Positions 1 to 7,345 of a DNA stretch of 26,199 nt are shown here, piece by piece. The DNA is from JBQCHF01 sp051953655. Its GTDB lineage: Bacteria > Actinomycetota > Actinomycetes > Motilibacterales > Motilibacteraceae. The position numbers were made by a program, and so were the translations under genes. The notes under the pieces were generated by a model, which was not told the origin of the DNA, searched no databases, and was given only the letters and a program-made list of their open reading frames with translations. The stretch covers positions 1-26,199 of the forward strand of contig JBQCIO010000230.1 of the NCBI GenBank assembly GCA_051953655.1, in the 5' to 3' direction. Within the stretch, counting starts at the first letter, position 1. The number at the start of each line of letters is the position of its first letter.

Positions 1-370
1 CGCCGACGCCCTCGGCGCCGTGCCGCTGCGCGACGAGATCGCCGGCCTCGCCCGGCGGGCACGCGTCGACCTGCTCGCCGCGGTGCCGGCCATACCCGCC
101 GACGTCGAGGACGGCGCCTCAGGGGTCGGCCGTGCCGCCGACCCCGTCGCGGAGCTGGGCCTCACCCCGCGCGAGACCGAGGTGCTGGCCCTCGTGGCGC
201 AGGGCCTGAGCAACGGCCAGATCGCCGAGCGGCTCTTCATCACCACCAAGACCGCGAGCGTCCACGTGTCGAACATCCTCGCCAAGCTCGGGGTGGCCAC
301 CCGGGTGGAGGCGGCGGCCACGGCCCACCGGCTGCGGTTGTTCGAGGAGGCGCGGTCGGGGGTGCGATGA
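1..370 (+). CDS. LuxR-type transcriptional regulator, C-terminal part (5' end outside window)
   Basis: This is the C-terminal end of a response-regulator-like transcription factor. The frame is open from base 2 and stops with TGA at 368-370, so the true start lies upstream of the window. Roughly the last 65 residues form a LuxR/FixJ four-helix HTH. It begins LTPRETEVLALVAQGLSNGQ, followed by IAERLFITTKTASVHVSNIL, the usual recognition-helix pattern. The residues before it are Ala/Arg-rich and resemble the helical tail of large ATP-binding LuxR (LAL) regulators, but too little is present to tell a LAL protein from a two-component regulator. An internal ATG at 20 opens the same frame, but nothing suggests it is the real start. 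The gene converges on the alcohol dehydrogenase, with hairpins in the gap. Confidence 0.85.
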   Translation, partial: ADALGAVPLRDEIAGLARRARVDLLAAVPAIPADVEDGASGVGRAADPVAELGLTPRETEVLALVAQGLSNGQIAERLFITTKTASVHVSNILAKLGVATRVEAAATAHRLRLFEEARSGVR

Positions 371-494
371 GGTCTTCGTCGCGCCCTGGTTTCGTGCGGC
401 GAGATGTGCGTCGGCGGGTGCGATCAGACGGCGGCACGAGCAGACGGCGCTGGTGACGGGAGCAGCCGGGCGGCCGCGGCTACCGCGTCCGGCA

Positions 495-548
495 TGCGTG
501 AGGGGACCCCTGACCCGCTACTCGGCGGGTGAGGGGTCCCCTCACGCA
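495..548. terminator. Long hairpin, probable bidirectional terminator
   Basis: Arms 495-518 and 525-548 pair over 24 positions with a single G:G mismatch (512/531) around a 6-nt loop. The core is AGGGGACCCCT on one arm and AGGGGTCCCCT on the other. It lies between convergent genes. There is no T-run, as is usual in high-GC actinobacteria. It resembles the long hairpins at 14486-14522 and 17897-17955. Confidence 0.65.
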
Positions 549-562
549 CATCAGAACCGCCG

Positions 563-593
563 GCCGGGCGCCGGGAGCTCCCCCGCGCCCGGC
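563..593 (-). terminator. GC-rich hairpin downstream of the alcohol dehydrogenase
   Basis: GCCGGGCG at 563-570 pairs with CGCCCGGC at 586-593, extended by one C-G pair, with a GGG/CCC pairing further inside. It is about 95-125 nt past the stop of the leftward dehydrogenase. Together with the 613-634 hairpin it could terminate that transcript. Confidence 0.4.
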
Positions 594-612
594 TCCTTCC
601 GTCACAGCGCAG

Positions 613-634
613 TTCTCCCGTGCTCAAGGGAGAA
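613..634 (-). terminator. Small hairpin past the alcohol dehydrogenase stop
   Basis: TTCTCCC (613-619) and GGGAGAA (628-634) pair perfectly around an 8-nt loop, 53 nt beyond the dehydrogenase stop codon. On the leftward transcript it is the first hairpin met, so it is a candidate terminator. Confidence 0.4.
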
Positions 635-686
635 ATTCGGCGCGCGACGGTCCGGAGTCCCCCGGGATGCGCCGCGGATGAGCTCC

Positions 687-1880
687 CTACGCCGCCCGCG
701 CCGCCCCCGTGCTCAGCACGACCTTTTCGCAGTGGTCCTTCTTGTGCTTGAAGATCTCGTAGCCCTTCGGGGCGTCCTCGAGCCTCATCCGGTGGGTGAT
801 GATCCGGGTCGGGTCGATCTCGCCGCGCTGGATCCGCTCGAGCAGCGGGCGCAGGTAGCGCTGCACGTGGCACTGGCCGGTGCGCAGGGTGATCGACCGG
901 TTCATCCACGAGCCGGCCGGGAACTTGTCGATCATCCCGCCGTAGACGCCGATCACCGAGACCACGCCGCCGCTCTTGCACGAGGTGATTGCCTGGCGAA
1001 GGGCGAAGGGGCGGCCGGTCTCCGAGCGCATCGCCTGCTTGGTGCGGTCGTAGGCGTCGATGTGCATCGCGCCGTGCGTCCCTTCCAGGCCCACCGCGTC
1101 GATGCACTTGTCCGGACCGCGGCCGCCGGTGAGGTCGAGCAGCACCGACCGGACGTCGACCTCCTCGTAGTTCACCGTCTCGTGGCCGGCGTCGGCGGCC
1201 ATCTGCAACCGGTAGGGCTCCTTGTCGATCGCGATCACCCGCTCGGCGCCGAGGACCTTGGCGCTGTCCATGGCGAACTGGCCGACCGGCCCGGCGCCCC
1301 ACACCGCCACGACGTCGCCCTTCTCGATGTCGCACATCTCCGCGCCCATGTAGCCGGTGGGGAGGATGTCGGTGAGGAAGAGGACCTGCTCGTCGGTCAG
1401 GTCGTCGGGGACCTTGAGCGGGCCGACGTCGGCGAACGGCACCCGGGCGTACTCCGCCTGCCCGCCCGCGAAGCCGCCGGTGAGGTGCGAGTAGCCGAAG
1501 ATGCCGGACAGCGGGTGGCCGAAGAGCTTCTCCGCGATGCCGGCGTTGGGGTTGCTGTTCTCGCAGCACGAGTACAGCTCCGCCTTGCACGCCGCGCAGG
1601 CGCCGCAGGCGATGGGGAAGGGCACGACGACGCGGTCGCCCACGGCCAGGGTGGAGGTGTCGACGCCGGGGCCGACCTCCACGACCTCGCCCATGAACTC
1701 GTGCCCCATGACGTCGCCGTCCTGCATGGTCGGCACATAGCCGTCCACCAGGTGCAGGTCGGAACCGCAGATGGCGGTGGAGGTGACCTTCACGATGGCG
1801 TCGCGCCGGTTGAGGATGGACGGGTCCGGCACGTCCCGGACCTCGACCGCGTTGCGCCCGGCCCAGCAGACCGCCTTCAT
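687..1880 (-). CDS. Zinc-dependent alcohol dehydrogenase (formaldehyde-dehydrogenase-like MDR)
   Basis: A 397-residue medium-chain dehydrogenase, expected to oxidise an alcohol or aldehyde adduct with NAD(P) in the cytoplasm. The catalytic-zinc ligands are visible as C38 in AICGSDLH and H60-E61 in GHEF. The structural-zinc cysteines lie at 92, 95, 98 and 105/106 (CGACAACK...SCC). A Rossmann loop VWGAGPVGQFA follows. The sequence, including DILPTGYMGAEM, fits the glutathione-independent formaldehyde-dehydrogenase-like branch; the substrate is not determined. The ATG at 1880 was chosen because MKAVCWAGRN is the family N-terminus, and it overlaps the stop of the upstream SRPBCC gene by 4 bp (ATGA). 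That implies translational coupling. Readings that extend further upstream only run into the SRPBCC gene. Confidence 0.88.
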   Translation of the reverse strand: MKAVCWAGRNAVEVRDVPDPSILNRRDAIVKVTSTAICGSDLHLVDGYVPTMQDGDVMGHEFMGEVVEVGPGVDTSTLAVGDRVVVPFPIACGACAACKAELYSCCENSNPNAGIAEKLFGHPLSGIFGYSHLTGGFAGGQAEYARVPFADVGPLKVPDDLTDEQVLFLTDILPTGYMGAEMCDIEKGDVVAVWGAGPVGQFAMDSAKVLGAERVIAIDKEPYRLQMAADAGHETVNYEEVDVRSVLLDLTGGRGPDKCIDAVGLEGTHGAMHIDAYDRTKQAMRSETGRPFALRQAITSCKSGGVVSVIGVYGGMIDKFPAGSWMNRSITLRTGQCHVQRYLRPLLERIQRGEIDPTRIITHRMRLEDAPKGYEIFKHKKDHCEKVVLSTGAARAA

Positions 1881-2947
1881 CGCTGCCCCTCCTTGCTCGA
1901 GAACGCGTCGTCCGAGGCGGACACCTCGGTGACCGCGGTGATCTCGGGGATGCCGAGCTTCCGGCGCTCCCGCCGGCTCATCGGCTGGGACGGGCGCTGC
2001 GGGAACTCGTGCCGGGCCCGCTTGCCCCACGGCGCGCCGTCGGAGCGCATCACCTCGCCGGTCTCCATCACCTGCTTGAAGCGGCGCAGGTCATCGTCGA
2101 GCTGCTGGTGCGGGTCCTCCCCGAAGAACCGCGCGAAGGCCTGGCCCAGCCGTCCGGCAGGGAGGTCGTAGCGCATCGCCACGTGCACCTCGGTGCCGCG
2201 GTCGCCGGGGGCCTTGACGAAGCGGACCTCGCCCTCGGTCCGCACCGCGCCGCGGCCGACCGATCGCCACTCGATCCGCTCGCCGGCGACGTCGGCGGTC
2301 GTCTCGGCGTCCCACGAGACGTGCTTGCCCAGCGGGGCCGACGCCACCCAGCGGCTGCGCCGGCCGTCCACGGTCACCTCCTCCAGGTGGGCCATGAACC
2401 GGGGCAGCTGCTCGAAGCGGCGCCAGAAGGCGTAGGCCTGCTGGGGGGTCGCCTGCACGGTGGTGGTCGCGGTCAGCACCAGCGGCCCGCGGGCGGCGCG
2501 GTAGGAGAGAGCGGCCAGCAGGTCGACCAGGCCGATGCCGGCGGCCACTCCCATCGCGGCCCGGGTGCGTCCGGGCTGGTCGCGCCGGTTGCCGTCCAGC
2601 GCGGAGCGCAGCAGGGCCAGGTCCATCGCGTCGCCGGCCACCCGTGACCAGAGCCAGAACCGCGAGGGCCGGGCGAACAGCCCGGCGGCGGCGACGAGCT
2701 CCCGGCCGCCGACCACGGTGGCCAGCTGCCGGCGGTCGGCCTCGTCGGCCAGGCCCAGCACCCCGAGCATCCGGGCGGGCGCGGCCAGCAGCGGCACACC
2801 CAGCCCCACGCTGGCCAGCCCGAGACCGGTGGTGGTGCCGGTGCGGCGCCGCCGGCGGCGCCGGCCTCCGGCAGAGGGCAGACCCGGGCCTGCGGCTGCT
2901 GCTGCCACGGCGGTCGGCGGCGCTGGGGTCTGGGCTGGGGCGGTCAC
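1877..2947 (-). CDS. SRPBCC-family protein with hydrophobic N-terminal region
   Basis: A 356-residue protein starting at GTG 2947, with GGGAG a few bases upstream. After a Pro/Ala tail and a run of seven Arg (around 29-35) comes a hydrophobic half (about 38-150) with two or three likely membrane-associated segments. Residues about 157-300 form an SRPBCC (polyketide cyclase/dehydrase, START-like) domain, recognisable from TTTVQATPQQAYAFWRRFEQ, the central W/E-rich strands (WDAETTADVAGERIEWRS) and the closing amphipathic helix with FKQVMETGE. Such domains bind hydrophobic ligands; here no ligand can be named. The C-terminus is basic. It overlaps the dehydrogenase start by 4 bp, so the two are very likely one transcript and may handle the same lipophilic substrate (inference). 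Confidence 0.8.
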   Translation of the reverse strand: MTAPAQTPAPPTAVAAAAAGPGLPSAGGRRRRRRRTGTTTGLGLASVGLGVPLLAAPARMLGVLGLADEADRRQLATVVGGRELVAAAGLFARPSRFWLWSRVAGDAMDLALLRSALDGNRRDQPGRTRAAMGVAAGIGLVDLLAALSYRAARGPLVLTATTTVQATPQQAYAFWRRFEQLPRFMAHLEEVTVDGRRSRWVASAPLGKHVSWDAETTADVAGERIEWRSVGRGAVRTEGEVRFVKAPGDRGTEVHVAMRYDLPAGRLGQAFARFFGEDPHQQLDDDLRRFKQVMETGEVMRSDGAPWGKRARHEFPQRPSQPMSRRERRKLGIPEITAVTEVSASDDAFSSKEGQR

Positions 2948-3119
2948 GGCGGCTCCCGAGGGTGGGGATCGGCTGGACGGGCGGTCGGGACGGCGTCACG
3001 ACGTCCTGCGCTCGTGTCCGGAGCCTGCGCGGTCAAACGCCGCACCGCCGGGTGTGATCGGGAGGGCCTGGCCGGGGCCCGGGTCTGAGCAGTCCTCGCA
3101 TCCCCGGGCGGAGCGGGGG
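2948..3119. other. 172-bp gap between diguanylate cyclase and SRPBCC gene
   Basis: Same-strand gap upstream of the SRPBCC gene. On the minus strand it contains TTTGACC near 3030, which could be a -35 element, but I see no confident -10. No gene is evident. It probably holds the SRPBCC-dehydrogenase promoter. Confidence 0.4.
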
Positions 3120-4124
3120 TCAGCGCGGTGGGGTGGTGCGCCCCCGGCCCAGCGCCTTCTGCCGGTACATGTCCAGGTCCGCGCGGTCGAGCAGCTCGGC
3201 CGCCGTGCAGCCGGGGGTGCTGACGGCCCACCCCACGCTCACCCGCACCTGAGCACCCGGGGCGTCGGCGTCACCGTCCCCCAGCGCGTAGGGCTGGCCC
3301 AGGGCGCGCCGGAACCGCTCGGCCAGCGACTCGGCGTCCTCCACGCTGTCCACGCGGGACACGACGACGAACTCGTCCCCGCCCACGCGGGCCACGACGT
3401 CGCCGTCACGACACCCGGCGGCCAGGCGTCGGCCGACGGCCACGAGCAGCTGGTCCCCGTGCCGGTGCCCCTTGGCGTCGTTGACCCCCTTGAAGTCGTC
3501 GATGTCGCAGAAGAGCGCGGCGACCATCCGCGGGCCGGGCGCCGAGACGCGCGCCGGCGCGGTCAGCCAGTCGGCCAGGTGCTCGTCGAGCAGCCGACGG
3601 TTGCCGGCGCCGGTGAGCGGGTCGTGGCGCAGCAGCCACCGTGCGCGGGCGTCGGTGGCGCCGTCGTCGTCGAGCGGGGTGAGCGTGGCGACCCCGCCCC
3701 ACGGGGCGCCGGCGTCGTCGTGCAGCAGCGTCACCTGCACGCGCACCCAGACCAGGTGGCCGCTCCCGTGCCGGAGCCGCTTGGTGACCGGCGGGCCCTC
3801 GCCCGGCTGCCCGGCCTCGCCCGGCCCGCCCAGCAGCCGCTCGGTGGCCGCGGCGTCCAGCGGCCGGTCTTCCTCCGGCGTGAGGTCCTGGTACCGGCAG
3901 CCCACCAGCTCGTGCGGCTCGCGGCCGAGCAGCCGGGCCAGGGCGCGGTTGGCCGCCAGGCAGGTGCCGTCGAGGGCCACGACCGCCATCGGCGACAGGC
4001 ACGCGTCGAAGGTGGCCGTCATGACCCAGGCCGGCGGCTGGGCGGCGGCCGGCTCGCCACCCGGCGACCGGGGTGGCGGCGGGCCGGTGAGGTCGACGAC
4101 GTCGTGCGAGCGCGTGGAGGACAC
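3120..4124 (-). CDS. PAS-GGDEF diguanylate cyclase
   Basis: A 334-residue signalling enzyme predicted to make cyclic di-GMP from two GTP. Residues about 36-151 form a PAS domain (DACLSPMAVVALDGTCLAAN, then VGCRYQDLTPEED). Residues about 165-330 form a GGDEF domain opening with HDPLTGAGNRR. The catalytic loop RVGGDEF is intact (GGDEF at 248-252), the metal-binding DIDDFK is at 207-212, and an RxxD (RDGD, 239-242) sits five residues before GGDEF. That is the canonical allosteric I-site, so an active, product-inhibited enzyme is expected. No membrane segment is visible, so it is probably cytosolic. I chose GTG 4124 because GGGGAG lies about 5 nt upstream and the upstream extension has poor coding character. 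ATG 4022 is the alternative. Confidence 0.85.
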   Translation of the reverse strand: MSSTRSHDVVDLTGPPPPRSPGGEPAAAQPPAWVMTATFDACLSPMAVVALDGTCLAANRALARLLGREPHELVGCRYQDLTPEEDRPLDAAATERLLGGPGEAGQPGEGPPVTKRLRHGSGHLVWVRVQVTLLHDDAGAPWGGVATLTPLDDDGATDARARWLLRHDPLTGAGNRRLLDEHLADWLTAPARVSAPGPRMVAALFCDIDDFKGVNDAKGHRHGDQLLVAVGRRLAAGCRDGDVVARVGGDEFVVVSRVDSVEDAESLAERFRRALGQPYALGDGDADAPGAQVRVSVGWAVSTPGCTAAELLDRADLDMYRQKALGRGRTTPPR

Positions 4125-4403
4125 CCTGCTCCCCGGTTGGCGGAAGTCGGGCGGCCGCGTCTTGACCGCTCTGAGGCAGAGCCCGGCGCCCCCGCCCCCG
4201 GGTGTGCACGCAATCTGCCACGGACCACCCCGCTGCGTCACGAAGTCCCGGAACCTCCAGTTCAGGAGTCGGGGGTGGTGGACGGGTCGGTCACTGATTG
4301 GGCGGGTCGACGGCGGGTAGTCGCTGGCCGTTGCACGGTGCAGCACTGGTCCAGGCGAGCCGGGCGGTCACCCGGTCGGCCAGGGGGACGAGGAGGTCCG
4401 GAC
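4125..4403. other. Divergent promoter region, 279 bp
   Basis: This separates the leftward diguanylate cyclase from the rightward YaaH-like gene and must contain both promoters. Candidate elements are weak, for example TAGTCG at 4318-4323 on the plus strand. I see no coding potential, strong palindrome or repeat. Confidence 0.4.
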
Positions 4404-5003
4404 ATGGCGGTGGAGCTGGCGACGTCGGACTTCGTGCCGGTGGCCCTGGGGTTCTTCGGCCTGGGCACCGGCTACCTCATCTACGGCCCGCAGGAGCTGC
4501 TGGGCTTCCCGTCCCGCGACGAGCGGGTGGACCGCGCGACCGGCACCTGGGGGATCTGGCTCCCCGGCTTCTGCCAGTTCGTCACCGGCGTGCTGCTGTT
4601 CGTCGGGCTCACCTGGCTGCAGGTCTTCCACGACAAGGCGCTGTACATGGCCGCGGTCGCCTTCTCCGCCTACGGCATCCACTGGTTCGCCCTGGGGTGG
4701 AACCGCTATCGCGGCAACGACCCCCGTCCCAACGCCGGCATGTCGGTGGCCTTCACCACCCTGTCCGTCACCGGCATGGTGGTGTTCTTCGGTGCCGGGG
4801 TCTGGCCGGTCGGTCTGCTCTTCGCCGGCCTGACCGGCGTCTACGTCAGCGAGTTCGCCGTCTCGGTCTCACCTGCGTCGGTGAAGCACCAGCCGGCCGA
4901 GCGGCTGCTCGGGCTGTTCCACCTGGTGACCGGCCTGTGGCTGATGTACCTCACCTTCGCCACCATCGTGAACACCGCATCCGGCTGGTCGCTGCCGGCC
5001 TGA
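4404..5003 (+). CDS. GPR1/FUN34/YaaH-like membrane protein (putative acetate/small-acid transporter)
   Basis: A 199-residue integral membrane protein with about six hydrophobic segments. The start at ATG 4404 is fixed by AGGAGG at 4391-4396, 7 nt upstream. The first helix region DFVPVALGFFGLGTGYLIYG and the later AFSAYGIHWFALGW resemble the GPR1/FUN34/YaaH family (acetate and succinate uptake; compare the NPAPLGL and YGxFW patterns). The exact NPAPLG signature is absent, however (VPVALG here). AmiS/UreI-type channels have similar length and topology and remain an alternative. The gene stands alone; the next gene starts 74 bp downstream. The transported substrate is unknown. Confidence 0.6.
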   Translation: MAVELATSDFVPVALGFFGLGTGYLIYGPQELLGFPSRDERVDRATGTWGIWLPGFCQFVTGVLLFVGLTWLQVFHDKALYMAAVAFSAYGIHWFALGWNRYRGNDPRPNAGMSVAFTTLSVTGMVVFFGAGVWPVGLLFAGLTGVYVSEFAVSVSPASVKHQPAERLLGLFHLVTGLWLMYLTFATIVNTASGWSLPA

Positions 5004-5077
5004 GGACGTCGGGCCGGAGACGAGCCGCGGGGTGCGCCGCCTCGGCTCGCGCGGGCCTGGCGTGCTGGAATGCGCGG

Positions 5078-6553
5078 ATGAGCCCTGCTCCGGAGATCCC
5101 GCTGCGCGGCGTCGTCGTCCCTCTGGCCCCGGACGGCAGCCGCAGCACCAGCGCGCTCGGGCGCGCCGTGGTCGCCGACGCCCTGCGCGACGTCGACCCC
5201 GTCGGCTCCCGGGCCGCCGAGCAGGAGACCAGCTGGCGCAGCGGCTACCTCGAGCACTTCCGCCGACTCGTCGAGGCGGGGCTGACCTCTCCGTCGGCCG
5301 CGGTCGAGATCGCCCGCTCCGGCCTGGCTTCCGTGAGCTCGCGCATGCGGGTGACGGGTCCGGACGGAGGGGAGACCGGGCTCGCCGCGCTGTTCGGCAC
5401 AGCGGTGCCGGAGCCCTTCGAGACCGTGACCGTGGCCGGCCGCGCGGCGCCGGAGCGCGAGGTGTCCCTCCCCTTCCACGGTGAGCGGCTGCGCGGTGAT
5501 CGGCTCGCGCAACGGCTGGCGGCGTGGGAGGCGGACGGGGTCATCGAGCCGTCGTGCCGGCAGGTCGTGCTCACGGTGATGGAGAACCCCGACTGGCTGG
5601 ACCTGCGCGACGAGCGGGTCGTCCTGCTCGGTGCCGCGGCCGAGATGGCCCCGTTGCAGGCGCTGCTGCGCTGGGGGGCCGACGTCGCGGCGGTGGACCT
5701 GCCCCGGCCGGACCTGTGGCGGCGGCTGGTGCAGCTGGCCGAGGACGGGGCGGGGACGGTGCGGCTGCCGGCCCGCGCCGGCGCCGGCGAGCCGGCCGCC
5801 CGGGCCGGCGCCGACCTGCTCGCCGAGGCGCCGCGGGTCGCGCAATGGCTGCTGGGCCTGGACGGGCGACTGGTGCTGGGCAACTACGTCTACGCCGACG
5901 GGGTGATGAACCTCCGTCTCTCCGTCGCCGTCGACGCGCTCACCGAGCACGTGCGCGCCGGACGGACGGACGTCGCGCTGGCGTTCCTGGCCACACCCAC
6001 CGACGTCTTCGCCGTGCCCGCGGACGCGGTGGACGCGTCGGTCCGCCGGTACGAGTCTCGGTCCGGAACGGCGAAGGTGCTGGGCCGGCCGTTGCGGCTG
6101 GTCTCCGGCGGCCGGCTGCTGCGGCGCAACTACCGGCCGGGTGCGGACCCCGGCCTCAACGACAGCCTGGTGCCGCAGCAGGGGCCGAACTACGCGCTGG
6201 CCAAGAGGATCCAGCGGTGGCGGGCGACCGAGGCCCGGGCGGCCGGGGCCTCGGTGTCCTTCGCCGTGGCGCCCCCGACGCGCACCCGCTCGGTGGTCAA
6301 GAACCGCGCGCTGGCGGCCGCGTATGCGGGCGCGCACCGCTTCGGTGTCGAGGTCTTCGAGCCCGCCACCAGCGCCACCCTGATGGCCGTGCTGCTCGTG
6401 CACGCCCTGCGGGTGGGAACTCCGCAGCACGCCCATCCCTGGCAGGACGAGGCGTTCGCCGCCGCGCACGGCGGGTTGTGGCGCGGGCCGTACGACCCCC
6501 GCAGCGCCCTGGGTCTGGCGGCCCTGCTCGGTCTCGCCGGTGCGCGGTCCTGA
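5078..6553 (+). CDS. Conserved protein of unknown function (Rossmann-like segment)
   Basis: A 491-residue soluble protein whose function I do not recognise. It looks real: uniform codon bias over its whole length, and a C-terminal half with the strongly patterned, conserved-looking stretches LNDSLVPQQGPNYALAKRIQ, SVVKNRALAAAYAGA and FEPATSATLMAVLLVHAL, ending in GGLWRGPYDPRSALGLAAL. In the middle (about 180-215) RVVLLGAAAEMAPLQALLRW followed by GADVAAVDL looks like the beta-alpha-beta of a dinucleotide- or SAM-binding fold. No signal peptide or membrane segments are seen. It starts at ATG 5078, with only a weak GGAA-type Shine-Dalgarno. The upstream neighbour ends 74 bp earlier, so co-transcription is possible but not shown. 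An oxidoreductase or transferase role would be a guess. Confidence 0.8.
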   Translation: MSPAPEIPLRGVVVPLAPDGSRSTSALGRAVVADALRDVDPVGSRAAEQETSWRSGYLEHFRRLVEAGLTSPSAAVEIARSGLASVSSRMRVTGPDGGETGLAALFGTAVPEPFETVTVAGRAAPEREVSLPFHGERLRGDRLAQRLAAWEADGVIEPSCRQVVLTVMENPDWLDLRDERVVLLGAAAEMAPLQALLRWGADVAAVDLPRPDLWRRLVQLAEDGAGTVRLPARAGAGEPAARAGADLLAEAPRVAQWLLGLDGRLVLGNYVYADGVMNLRLSVAVDALTEHVRAGRTDVALAFLATPTDVFAVPADAVDASVRRYESRSGTAKVLGRPLRLVSGGRLLRRNYRPGADPGLNDSLVPQQGPNYALAKRIQRWRATEARAAGASVSFAVAPPTRTRSVVKNRALAAAYAGAHRFGVEVFEPATSATLMAVLLVHALRVGTPQHAHPWQDEAFAAAHGGLWRGPYDPRSALGLAALLGLAGARS

Positions 6554-6699
6554 TTTCCTCCGGACAGCAATGAAAACCGGTGTCAGTAGAAGCCCGCGTC
6601 GCCCATCTACCGGTATGCCGTAGGGGTGCTTCGGGACCTTCGGCCTTTCCTGTCATCGGTCGGTGCCACTTTCGCCGAATATCTGTCATCATCCAGCGC

Positions 6700-7062
6700 A
6701 TGCAGATCATCATCGACACCGAGCGCGAGAAGATCGATGCCGTGCTCCGGGTGCTCAGCGCCGCCTACGGGGTCGAGGTGACGCTCGCCGGAACCGGAGG
6801 GTCGTCGGGGGCCGACCTCGCCGCGGCTCCTGCCGCCGAGGCCGCCGCATCCGCGGCGGCCCCGAGCCGCGGCCGCCGCGGCGGGCGTCGCGCGGCTGCG
6901 TCGGCTCCCGAAGGTGGCCGGGCCCGTCGGCCGCGCGGCCGGGCTTCTTCGGCGTCCACCGCGCAGATCCGTGCCTGGGCAAGGGAACAGGGCCAGGACG
7001 TGCCCGCGCGCGGCCGGCTGAGTGCCGAGGTGATCGCCGCCTACGAGGAGGCGCACCGCTGA
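6700..7062 (+). CDS. Lsr2-like DNA-binding protein with atypical N-terminus
   Basis: A 120-residue basic protein. Residues 86-119 (STAQIRAWAREQGQDVPARG plus RLSAEVIAAYEEAH) match the C-terminal DNA-binding domain of Lsr2, including the RGR motif (104-106) that inserts into the minor groove of AT-rich DNA. The first 30 residues (MQIIIDTEREKIDAVLRVLS...) are unlike the Lsr2 dimerisation domain, whose signature MxxKVxVxLxDDxDG is absent. The middle (about 38-85) is an Ala/Gly/Arg-rich linker with two further RGR/PRGR AT-hook-like patches. It is probably a nucleoid-associated protein or xenogeneic silencer variant. ATG 6700 was chosen because MQIIID is a sensible start and CATCAT lies 7 nt upstream, which would make the mRNA leaderless. 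An ATG-less extension to about 6580 has poor coding character. Confidence 0.8.
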   Translation: MQIIIDTEREKIDAVLRVLSAAYGVEVTLAGTGGSSGADLAAAPAAEAAASAAAPSRGRRGGRRAAASAPEGGRARRPRGRASSASTAQIRAWAREQGQDVPARGRLSAEVIAAYEEAHR

Positions 7063-7098
7063 GGGTCGCCTCCCGTCGCCGACCGAGCTCCGGGGCCC

Positions 7099-7131
7099 AC
7101 GCCCTCTCCTACGTGATCTAGGAGAGGGCGT
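7099..7131 (+). terminator. Perfect 13-bp hairpin terminator after the Lsr2-like gene
   Basis: ACGCCCTCTCCTA (7099-7111) pairs perfectly with TAGGAGAGGGCGT (7119-7131) around a 7-nt loop, 37 nt past the stop codon. It lacks a U-tract, which is common for terminators in this kind of genome. Confidence 0.7.
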
Positions 7132-7207
7132 CGCCATGTCGGGCCGTCTCGCGCCGTCGCGCGCGGTGGCGAGTGGCGGCGCTTGGTGGCCCCGTCCGGC
7201 GAGCATG

Positions 7208-7213
7208 TAACGT
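7208..7213 (+). promoter_or_regulatory. Candidate -10 element of the riboswitch transcript
   Basis: TAACGT fits the TANNNT -10 consensus, with TTGGTG at 7183-7188 as a loose -35 (19-nt spacer). It would place transcription initiation at about 7219-7221, exactly where the P1 strand of the riboswitch begins. Confidence 0.45.
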
Positions 7214-7215
7214 GT

Positions 7216-7345
7216 CTCCCCGAAGGGGAGTAGCCCCCAGACCGGTGGTCGACACGCTGGCAGCCCGTTCAGATCCGCAGGGAGCTGACCGAGCCGCCCG
7301 GTCACCGGGCCCGTGCGCAGCACGGGTGGGCGAGACCTTCGATCC
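7216..7345 (+). promoter_or_regulatory. yybP-ykoY manganese riboswitch
   Basis: The conserved 5' element CGAAGGGGAGTAGC (7221-7234) and the 3' element GCGAGACCTTCG (7330-7341) match the family's GGGGAGUAG and GAGCAAGACCUUUG blocks. CGAAGG (7221-7226) pairs exactly with CCTTCG (7336-7341) to close P1. Between them lie hairpins GACC/GGTC (7240-7250), CAGCCC/GGGAGCTG (7261-7287) with the loop GTTCAGAT (probably the counterpart of the conserved L3), GCCCGG/CCGGGC (7296-7310) and CCCGTG/CACGGG (7310-7326). This class senses Mn2+ and commonly precedes UPF0016/TMEM165 or MntP exporters, exactly as here. It should turn the downstream gene on at high Mn. Confidence 0.85.

Larger units (their letters stand above)
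371..686. other. 316-bp convergent intergenic region with three hairpins
   Basis: I see no convincing gene here. The region separates the LuxR gene from the leftward alcohol dehydrogenase and carries three inverted repeats: 495-548 (24-bp arms), 563-593 (GCCGGGCG pairing with CGCCCGGC) and 613-634 (TTCTCCC pairing with GGGAGAA across an 8-nt loop). The two repeats nearer 687 are well placed to end the leftward transcript; the first could serve both directions. Confidence 0.7.

Noticed and set aside
4125..4346. Longer N-terminus for the diguanylate cyclase (start at 4346)
   Set aside because: The extra 74 residues lack domain character, and GTG 4124 has a good Shine-Dalgarno.
4841..6469. 542-codon minus-strand frame
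   Set aside because: It is antisense to the 491-residue gene, whose plus-strand motifs and codon bias are much more convincing.
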